From the NCBI GenBank assembly GCA_001599755.1, contig BCHX01000002.1:2480001-2544000 (forward strand): a stretch of DNA of 64,000 bases. The letters are read 5' to 3'. Positions 54,701 through 64,000 of the stretch are shown here, one piece after another (within the stretch, counting starts at the first letter, position 1; each line of letters starts with the position of its first letter). Source of the stretch: Gliomastix tumulicola (Eukaryota > Ascomycota > Sordariomycetes > Hypocreales > Bionectriaceae). The notes under the pieces were generated by a model. That model had not been told where the DNA came from, did no database searches, and saw only the letters and a list, made by a program, of their open reading frames with translations. The position numbers and the translations under genes were made by a program.

Positions 54701-57700
54701 GCCTAAAATAGGGAGGAAAAGCCTATAAAGTAATATAATAATAAAAAGATATATAGAGAAGAGTATTTAAAGATAATAATAAAAAGTACTACTTAAAGAA
54801 ATAATATAAGAACTATTTACTTAACCCTTAGAAGCCTACTATAATATTATACTACTAAGGTATTAAAAACCTTATACTATAGTATTAAAGTATTAAAAAT
54901 ACCTATTAATATACTAAAAAGATATTATTAAAATATATTAAAAAACCTTATATTAATATACTAAGAAATTTATAATTAATATACTTTAAGAATATTAATT
55001 TAGTAATTACTTATACTACTTAACTAAGAATATATTAACCCTTTTTAGTAAATTAAGTATTATATAAAGGAAGATTAAAAGTAGTAAAATTAAACCTTAA
55101 AATTAACTAGCTCTAAGGTAAAGAATAAGAAATAGGTAAACTTTAAATTAAAATACCCCTTATTTAAGAAGATAAGTTTAAGGTTAATAGAGGAAGACTA
55201 TAAGTAATAAGTAAATTAAGAATTATAAAACTACTATAAATTAATATAGTACTAAGAGAATTAATATTAAAACTTAATAATTAAGAAGAGCTAATAGCTA
55301 GAAAACTACTAAATACTAAATAGCTAAATACTATAAGTATAGGGGAACTAGGAACTACTAGAAGTCTATTAAAAATTAAATAAATAAAGAATACTATAAA
55401 AGTAGGGGAACTAAGAGCTAAGGAGGTATAAATAGTAGAAGGTAAAAATATAAAGCTAATTATTTAATTATTAAAATAATAGTAGCTACTAGAAATTAAA
55501 TAACTAATACTAACTATAGGAGGAATTTATACCTTTAATATATTACTTAATTAGTTAGTATTTAAATAAGTTTAAACCTAAGAAATATAATACTTAAGCT
55601 TAGGGTTAAAATCTCTATAACCTAAAAGATCTTAAAGATAAAGGATATAAGGGAAATTAACTTATAATAAATACTTAAGGAGAGTAATATTTATACCTAA
55701 TAAGTCTTTAAAGGCTTAAGAAAAAGAATAACTTATTCTAGAAGAAAAGGTATAATTAGTACTAGTATTATACTTAGTATTAAAGTAAAGATAATTAATA
55801 TAGAAAGAGCTAAAAGCTAGTAAAATTTAATAAATATAATATAAAAATAATATATACTTACCTATATTTATAGTATTTATATACTAAGAAACTATATAAT
55901 ACCTATATAATATTAGAGTATTTATACTATAAGCTTATATAACCTAAGCCTTAAACTATAAAGAATAAGTAAAAAGTAAATTCTTATTACTAGAATTAAT
56001 AAGAAAAAGACTATAAGGATTTAATAGCTTAATAAGGATATATACTAAATAAATAGAATATATTATAATAATTTAATAAATAAAAGAGTAAGTTATAGAC
56101 TTAATATATAAATTTTAAATAAAGAGTTTAATAATAGAGAGATTAAACTAGTAAAGGATATTAAAATACTTATAGAAGTTAATTTTAATATAAAAGGCTA
56201 GCTTATTATAAATAGAGACTCCCTAATTATTTATAACCTAATTAATATAAATTTAAATATTAAAGTATTTTTATACTTATTAAGAAAAAAAAAGAATATA
56301 TTAATAATAAGATATATAAAAAGAGTTAAAAAGATAAAAAGTAACTTATAAGAAAAATATAAAAAGATAAGGAGTAAGTAAAAAGAGAGAAAATAATATT
56401 AAAAGTACTATAATTATTATTAATACTACTTATATTACCTTTAGCTTAAGTAAAGCTAGTAAGATTAAGGTAATAATAAAGTAATATATTATTTACTACC
56501 TTTAAGCTAAGTTATATTAAGTTCTTAATAATAAGGGTATTATTTACCTCTAAAGAAGTATCTTTAAAAGCTATAAATTAAGTAATAAATAAGGAATTTA
56601 CTATATAATTAAGTAAAGATATAATAATAAAGATATAATAGCTACTAAGTAAAGAGGGGGAATAATAGTAACTAAGAATAATATAAGAAAAAGGAGAAGA
56701 TATAGTAGAGAGAAGGAAAACTACTATAAGGTTATTATAAAGAGGAGGGAAAAAAGAGTTTATTATTTTTATTTATAAGCTATATAAATAAAGCTAGTAT
56801 AAAAAAAGAGTATAAAAATAAAGAAGTACTTTAAAAATTAAGGTAAAAGTAGTAAATTATAACTCTTTAAAAATATTAAATAAAGAGGTAATATATATAT
56901 AAAAAGGGAATTTCTTATATTAATTTATATATTTCCCTTTTTTCCTTATATATATATATTACTAAGATACCCTAAAGCCTTATACCTATATTACCTTTTA
57001 TAAGGCTTTATTATCTTTTTTTCACCCTTACTTATAATACCTTTAATATTACTTTACCTTTATTATACTATTACTTAATTAATTAGCTGTACCTATAAAA
57101 TTACTTTATACTTTAAAGTTAACCTTATACTCTTAAAGTATAATATATTAATCCTAATACTTTATATTATTTATAATAATAACCTTTAAGTAAGCTATTA
57201 AATTTAATTAATATAATCTCCCCTTTATTAAAGGTATAACCTAGAATATTAGGTTTATAAAGAAAAAGCTAAGTATAAAGTATAATAATTAGTATTTTTA
57301 AATCTCTAAGAAAAATAAACTTATTATAATAATTTATTATAAATAAATATAAATAAATAATAATAAAAGGTTTTATATAATACCTAAGAGTAAGAGAATT
57401 AATACTAAATTTTAAGAGCTCTATAAGTATTAATCTAAGGTTATTTAATCTTAAACCTCCTTTAAATATATTAAAGATTAATAAAAAATTAACTTAATTA
57501 AAACTTAGGGATTTATTACCCTTTAACCTATAAATATTATCTTTAAAAAGATTATTTATAATATCTTCTATAGTATTATAAATTACTATAAGGAGATACT
57601 TATATTTAAATTTTATACTTAATTCTTTATTAATATTTAAAACTTTATAGTCTTCTTTAAGAATAAAAAGTAAGGTTTTAACTTTAATACTATTACCTTC

Positions 57701-59199
57701 CTAACTAAGTAATTAGGGGATTTATATAATATTATTTATATTCTACCTATTAATATAAATATTAAAGACTTTATATACTATTTAATTAACTTATAAGTAA
57801 ACCTTTACTTTATTATACCTAGAGGTTATATTAATATTATATATATTAAGATATTTAGAAAGAATATATATAGCTATAGGTTTATTACTTATTTTATTTA
57901 TTATATTAACTATTTTACTATAACCCTTTTTAACTAAAAGGTAAAATACCTTTATATTTATAATACCTTTAATAATATAAGTTATACTTACTATATTATA
58001 TTAATTATATTAAAGTAGTATTAACTTCTCTAAGAGGTTAGCTTACCTTTTATCTTCCACTTTACTATAGTATTAATAATAAAGTAGCTAAATAGGTAAT
58101 TATATATCTATTTATCTTATATATAGGCTATTTACTAGTTAAGAGATTTAATAGAAAACCTTTTAAGTATTATTTTATATACCTAGGAGTACCTTTATTA
58201 TAAGAATATACTTAGTATTTAAGAGATACTACTTAGTAATTATAATAAATTCCCTCTTATTAATTAAGCTCTTTATATAACTAGTTATAGTTAATCTTAT
58301 AAGGTTATTTTTATATATTTTTATATAATATTTACTACTACTTATAATATTCTCTTTACTAATTATTTTATACTTAATATATATTCTTTTAATATATTAT
58401 TTAACTTTATAAATTAGGTTTTTATAAAAAGTAATAATATCTACTAGGAAATAAATATTTAGTTTATAACCCTTTTAATTTATAGAGAGATATATAATAT
58501 CTATATAGATAAGAATTATCTTAGTTTTTTAACTTTTAAGTTTAAGATCTTTAATATAGAAATAATATTTTATTATAAAGGTTATTAAGTTCCCCCCTAA
58601 TACCTTAAGCTAAAGGTATTTAATATTAACCCTATTAGTATTTCTCTTAAAATCTTAAAGCTATACTATAACTCTATATTTAAGGTAACTAATACTATTA
58701 TTATTATACCCTTCTTAGGTAGCTCTATTTATATCTTAAATAAACTTTCTATTTAGTAAACTAATAATAATTAACCCTTTATTTAAAGTTAACTACCTTA
58801 AGTTATTCCCCTTAAGAGGATTAAAGTTATTTAATATAAGAGATTTAAGCTTAAGGATTAAACTTATTATATTATCTATAAAGTAATTATTCTTTCTATT
58901 TTAAAGTTCTCTTAATACTTTAGCTTTAAGAATATTACCTTTACTCTCTTTAATAATTTATATACCTTCTTAATTCCTCCTAATATAACTATTTTTAATA
59001 TTATTATCTTCTTATATACTTTAACTTCTAAGTAAAGCTATATCTAGGTTAATTAAATAAATATTAAGACTTTTAAGTTAAAGAAGGTAATACCCTTAAA
59101 TTAATTAAGTTATTATAAGAAGTAATAAAGTACTTAAGTAAATAATTAAATAATAATAAGAAATAAAAAATAAGTATAATATAGAATAAACTTAAAGGA

Positions 59200-59257
59200 T
59201 TAATTATAAATTTAGGGGGGGGGATTAATTATAAATTTAAAGGGGATTAGCTAATTA
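59200..59257. repeat. Short direct repeat with poly-G
   Basis: ggattaattataaattta occurs twice, separated by a run of nine or ten G, then followed by aggggatta, which starts a third partial copy. It lies about 230 bp before the 3' LTR. Confidence 0.6.
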
Positions 59258-59484
59258 GCTTATAGGGATATATTTATTTACTTTTATTTATTAAAGATAA
59301 TACCTTATTATAATTTATTACCTAGGTTTATTATAAGGTTATTAAGGGATTAATTTCTTTAGATATTTAGCTTTATACTTTTTTTATTTATATATTATAT
59401 TCTTTATTAACTATTTAATTAGTTAAAGGGTGCCTTTATATAAAGTAATTATTAATAAATTAATAATTACTTTAGGGGAGGATT

Positions 59485-59780
59485 TAACTTAAGGTATTAG
59501 GCTTAGGCTTAAGCCTTAATAAGGGGGTAGGCTCTACCTAATTAGGTAAATAGAAAATTTTATTATCTTTTATCTTAATATTAATTAACTTAATTAAAGG
59601 GGAAGATCTAAAGGCTCTCTCTTTATATTACCTTTATACTATTTAATTAAATAGCTTATTAGCTTTATTTAATAATAAATATATAGGAGAAATACTAACT
59701 AAATAGCTTTACTTAATTAAGTAGTATAATAGCTATATAGTGACTATATAGCTGAATAGTGAACTATTTCCCCTGAATTA
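59485..59780 (+). repeat. 3' LTR of the gypsy-type element
   Basis: Partner of 45224-45519. It preserves some GC lost in the other copy (agtgactatatagctgaatagtgaac) and has lost other sites, so each LTR was mutated independently after insertion. Confidence 0.75.
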
Positions 59781-60578
59781 TTATTCTTTTTAAAATAATA
59801 TTATTATAAAAATAATATTATTTTAAAAACTTTATTTAATAATTATTTAATATAATAATATTTTAATAAATAATTTCTATAAAAAGTTAATTAATAATTA
59901 AATTAATAATAATTAATAAATATTAATTACTATATATTTTTTACTTTTCTTTTATAATTTTTAATTACTTAATATATATTATAGTAGTATAAAGTAGGCA
60001 CACCTAACTTAATAAATAATACTATTATTAAACTTAGAAGAATTTAGTACTTCTAGGCCTAGGCCTACCTAGAAGAACCTAAGAGCTAAATAGCTCTTAT
60101 AAATTTATATAAAATACTTTATAATATCTTAAAATCTAGCTATAATAATAATATACTCTTTTAATTATATATTAATTATTAAAATCTCTTTATTATTATT
60201 AAGACTTTATTATTATAAGCTCTTTACTAGCTAAGATATTATTATATTTTTTTAAGTACTTTTTTATTTTACTTTTATTAATCTTTTTACTTATTTTTAG
60301 AGATATAATATTAAAACAAATAAATAAATAAATTATAGGACATAGGAGATAGTATATAAGATTAATAATTAATAGACCTCTGCCTATAGGTAGTAGTCCA
60401 CTATCTAGCTATAATTTATAGGGTGTTCTTACTTTATTTTATTTATCTATCTATTATAGTACCTCTATTTAAAGAAATTTATTTATCCTAGATATTAAAT
60501 ATCCCTATTAATATAATATACTCTATTTAATAAAAATTAACCTATTATTATAAAATTAATAAATACCTATTTTATTAA

Positions 60579-60666
60579 TTTATTACTTATTTTAATTAAG
60601 TTCATCACCTATTTTAATTAAGTCTATTACTTATTTTAGTTAAGTTTATTACTTATTTTAGTTAAG
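60579..60666. repeat. 22-bp tandem repeat, four copies
   Basis: Four consecutive 22-base units of the form tttattacttattttagttaag at 60579, 60601, 60623 and 60645. They differ by transitions only. It lies in AT-rich sequence beyond the 3' LTR. Confidence 0.85.
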
Positions 60667-61812
60667 TTCCCTTAGTTAATATATTTAAGAATAGTAAGAG
60701 AAGAGAAAGAAGATAAAATATATTAGTTAAATAAAGTAAAAAGAAGGAAATCTAATATTAATAGCTATATTAAGTTAAGTACTTAGAGTTACCTTTATTA
60801 TAAAGCTTATATTATATAATTAAAAGAAAAAAAAATATAATTAAAAGAAAAAAAAATAAGAGATAAAGAAGAGCTTTATATTAGTTATAATAGTCCTTAA
60901 CTAATATTTATTAAAAGAATAGCTCTTAGTTATTATACCTTTACTTACTAACTTATTAGGTGTAATTAATATTATTTAATAAATACTTTACTAGAATAAT
61001 AATAGTATTATTAAGAGGTATATAAATACTATATAAGGTAAGTTAATAACTAAGGTATTTAATTAAAGTATCTCTATTAGTAACTTCCTCTATTAGTCTA
61101 GTAATTTAAACTTAAAGTTAAAGAATATCTCTATTTACTATATAAGTTTACTTTATAGATCTTAGTTTTCCTTCTTAGTATTTTTATTTAATTAAATACC
61201 TATAATAGTATTAAGTATAAGCTTATTCTCTATTTAAATATCTTTAATAATAAGGTATTTAAGTATTAAGTAGAATTTATAAAGTAGTACTTATATTATT
61301 AGCTACCTTACTTTATTTATCTTAGGTAAAAGCTTTTATATTTTAGTTAATATAGTTATATACTAGGCTTTTAACTTAACTAGTATAATAACTAAGTAAA
61401 GTATATAGTATACCTAGCTTATTATATTAAGTATATTATCTTTAAACTTAAGAGGTAGGTTTATATTTAGGAAGAATATAGCTATTTATTAAATAATTAT
61501 TTTATTCTCTAGTAGTAAAATCTTAAAGTCCTAGACTAAAAGGTCCTAAAGTGACTTCCTCTTTATATTATTAAATATAAGGTTTAATTAAATACTAGAA
61601 TACTATTATTCTATATCTATATAAGTAATAGTATAATATTAAATATATTTATTAGTAAATATATTCTATAGTTTTATATATTTAAGTATTTTAGCTTTAT
61701 TTATAGTATTTTATAAATTTATTATTCTTTAAATATTATAGTTTATTAAATAAATTAATTTAATAAATTATTAAATTTCTTTAATATTATTATTATTACT
61801 AATTACTATAAT

Positions 61813-61884
61813 AATATTAATTACTTAGCTAATATTAGTTACTTAACTAATATTAATTATTTAACTAGTATTAATTACTTAGCC
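61813..61884. repeat. 18-bp tandem repeat, four copies
   Basis: Four units like aatattaattacttagct at 61813, 61831, 61849 and 61867, differing almost entirely by transitions. Since 18 is a multiple of three it may once have encoded a six-residue repeat. Confidence 0.85.
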
Positions 61885-64000
61885 TACTATAAAATTACTT
61901 AGTTAACCTACTAGAGTTATATTAAATAATTAGCTTATAGTAGTATTAAATAAGTTAATAGCTAATCTCTTAGCTATAGCTACCTCTATATATAATAGGA
62001 AGTACTAAATTAATTTATTTAATATTTCTTAGCAGTTAAAGATATAGTTATAGTACTTATTATATCCTTTAGTAAAGGTTAAGTTACTTAGGTTATTTAC
62101 TTAATTTATAGTAAGGATTCCTATATTAATAAGCTTTCTTTTAGAATTATTTAACTTTATTTAATAATATTAATAAATTATAATATAAAAAGATTTATAC
62201 TTTCTATTTATTAAATAAATAGTATATATAGTTATTATTATATAGTTCTTCACCTTAGTAGTAATTTAAATATATTCTAGCTTATTTATTTTACTAAAGA
62301 GGTTAATAATATATATTAAAATATAAAGATATAATATATTAAACTTAATTAATATAATAATTATATTAGCTTTAACTAATTATTTAATTATCTTCTTTAT
62401 TTCTTTATATAGTTATTTAGTTAAACTATACTATAAGTAACTTAAAGCTTAGATTATTTAGCTTAAGTTTATCTTATTAAGAACCTTATTAATTTAGCTC
62501 TTAAGCTATAGTACTTAGTTAAAGTGAAGGGCTTATATTACTCTCTTTATTTATTTATAATAAATAACTTAAATAGTGCTTATATTTAAAGTAGTTAAGC
62601 TAGCTTTATTTATATAGTTATCCTTACTTAAATAGATAATAGTGCCTAGGTTTATATAATTAGTAGCTATAGGTAATATTATTTTATTAGTTATTAAGTT
62701 ATTTATTAGGTTATTTTCTTATTTTAGGGGAGTTAATACTTAGCTTAGTAAATAGTTAAAGTTACCTATAGGTAGTATATTTTAGTTAAATTAATTAAAA
62801 TATATAGGAACTAGAATATTATAATTAAATAAAGGTCTTAATTAAATAATAGTAATATTAAGTATAACTTTATTATATTATAGCTAAAGTAGTAAATTTA
62901 AATTAAGTAATAATCTCTAAATTATTATATAAAGTAATAATATTCTTTCTTAATTAATAGCTAAGGTATTAGAGGTTTACCCTCCTTTAATCTTAGTAAA
63001 TCCTAGATTTATTATAAGGGTAATTTAATATAAATATTTATTTTTAGTATTATTACTATCTTTAGTAAAATAATAGTTTCTTATTTATTATAATTTAATT
63101 TCTTTCTCTTATCCTTTATTAAGGGGTATTATTACTTATATTATTATATTAAATTATTTACTATTTATATAAGTTCTCTTTTATTAATTTAGTAATTTTC
63201 TTTAGGGCTACTCCCTTTTTATTAAAAAAAGTACTAAAGGGATTTAGTCTTTCCCCTTAATATAATTCTTTACTTAATAACCTTATTAATTTCCTATTAA
63301 TCTTTTAATCCTTTTATAACTTTTATTTATAGTAGTAGCTTATAGTTATATAAATCTTCCTATCCTATAAGGGAAAGTTATTTAATATAAATTATATTAT
63401 ATATTTTCTAGTAGTTTAATAGCTATAGATAATATACTAGTGCTTTTACTCTTTTTAGTACTTTAAAGGGATTTACCTTTTATTATAATTATTTATAGCT
63501 TAGTTTTCCTAGTAAATAATATCCCTTATATAGTTAAAGATAAACTTTTTATTCTAATTAAAATTAAATTAGCTTATAGTTCTTATTAAATAGGGTCTTA
63601 GCTATTACTATTATATAATTATATATAGTTATAGCTTCTTTAATATATATTTTTCTAGTTACTTTAATTACTTCCTTTATTATATATTTATTCTCCTTAA
63701 GTAGGTCTATTAATAAGTTTAGCTAGAATCCTAAGATAAACTAGTTTAGGGTTAATTTATATATACTAATAGTTAAGTTAAGTATAAATTAAAGTAATAA
63801 AATAATATAGAGCTATAAAATATTTAAGATAATAATATAGTATTATAAGGCTAATTTAATAGTTTAATTAAATTATTTAATAAGTTTATTACCTTTTAAA
63901 TTATAAGCTATAACTATAGTAAGATTATATTTAAAGCCTTTAAATAATAACTTCTATAAATCTCCTATAAACTTTAGGTCTTAGTTATTAAGTATCTTCC

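Larger units (their letters stand above)
45224..59780 (+). mobile_element. RIP-inactivated Ty3/gypsy-type LTR retrotransposon, about 14.6 kb
   Basis: Bounded by direct repeats of 296 bp. In the plus strand, degraded pol traces occur in the usual order. First is a protease trace near 50100-50170 (LVDxDxKVNLISYKxLKDF, expected DSG altered by C-to-T). The reverse transcriptase follows at about 51530-51790 (FLVLKKNKG, FINFTIRLNKITIRD, SLLDFFSKYN with stops where Trp or Gln is expected). A probable integrase lies near 53300-53720 (FLGFRKALEN, ISPYNL-VNSI). Order protease-RT-integrase indicates Ty3/gypsy rather than copia. The size is large: about 5 kb after the integrase is unexplained and could be a nested insertion. 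No reading frame is intact. Confidence 0.7.
44340..64000. repeat. AT-rich RIP-degraded block 2
   Basis: Nearly 20 kb with very low GC and stops in every frame, running off the window end. It contains a recognisable LTR element (45224-59780) and further degraded sequence on both sides (44340-45223 and 59781-64000). C and G survive mainly in runs such as ccc and ggg. No intact gene or RNA gene was seen. Confidence 0.85.

Noticed and set aside
57000..59480. A second transposon ORF on the opposite strand
   Set aside because: Both strands give equally low-complexity, stop-ridden translations, so no family can be assigned; kept only as a compositional finding.
60333..60440. LTR end of another element suggested by a small GC-rich patch
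   Set aside because: No matching partner repeat was found in the window.
45224..64000. CRISPR-like array in short repeats
   Set aside because: The repeats are adjacent tandem units without spacers in a eukaryotic AT-rich block.

Overview
The window is from a filamentous ascomycete (Pezizomycotina). Genes carry short 47-100 nt introns with GT..AG ends and CTAAC-type branch points. Products are typical of this group: Zn2Cys6 regulators, sedolisin and S28 proteases, P450, NmrA-like protein and a TPR-CHAT protein. 5S rRNA genes are dispersed single copies rather than arrays. The genome is strongly two-compartment: about 41 kb of normal-GC sequence (1-36690 and 39300-44340), and about 22 kb of extremely AT-rich sequence (36690-39300 and 44340-64000) in which repeats differ by C/T and G/A, as expected from RIP (repeat-induced point mutation). 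No genus is assigned.

Layout, left to right. 592-1465: a multi-exon gene of unknown function (-). 2315-3395: NmrA-like oxidoreductase/regulator (+). 4006-5769: Zn2Cys6 regulator (+). 5929-6162 and 6612-6701: remnants of an epoxide hydrolase and of an NLR-type nucleoside-phosphorylase domain. 7372-8870: a second Zn2Cys6 regulator (-) whose 3' end carries a 65-nt poly-C run. It is divergent from a secreted CrtC/Diels-Alderase-like lipocalin-fold protein (9712-10866, +). 11018-12001: two gene fragments. 12762-14569: S28 peptidase (+). 14570-16786: no recognisable gene. 16787-17405 (+) and 17375-18415 (-): a frameshifted small gene convergent on a kinase-like gene. 18913-19071: ankyrin-repeat relic. 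19264-19382: 5S rRNA (-). 20195-21124: metallophosphoesterase (+). 21425-22110: CHAT pseudogene (-). 22926-25155: sedolisin (+). 26708-28415: cytochrome P450 (+). 29705-31078: secreted protein of unknown family (+), a paralogue of the fragment at 11018. 31538-33207: uncharacterised gene (-). 34084-35434: a membrane-protein gene broken by several frameshifts. 35611-35710: assembly gap inside poly-G. 36066-36184: second 5S rRNA (+).

AT-rich block 1 holds a two-copy tandem repeat of about 480 bp. It is followed by a 5-kb normal-GC island containing one large intact gene, a 1383-residue TPR-CHAT protein (39856-44007). Block 2 contains a RIP-degraded Ty3/gypsy-type element of about 14.6 kb, with 296-bp LTRs (45224-45519 and 59485-59780) and readable protease, reverse transcriptase and probable integrase traces, followed by further degraded repeats.

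The region looks like accessory, possibly subtelomeric, sequence: secreted proteases, a P450, orphan regulators and many remnants of NLR/cell-death-type genes (phosphorylase-like domain, ankyrin, CHAT). The most notable item is the intact TPR-CHAT gene isolated between RIP-destroyed repeats, with a decayed CHAT relative 18 kb away. No gasdermin-like or other obvious CHAT substrate was found beside it.
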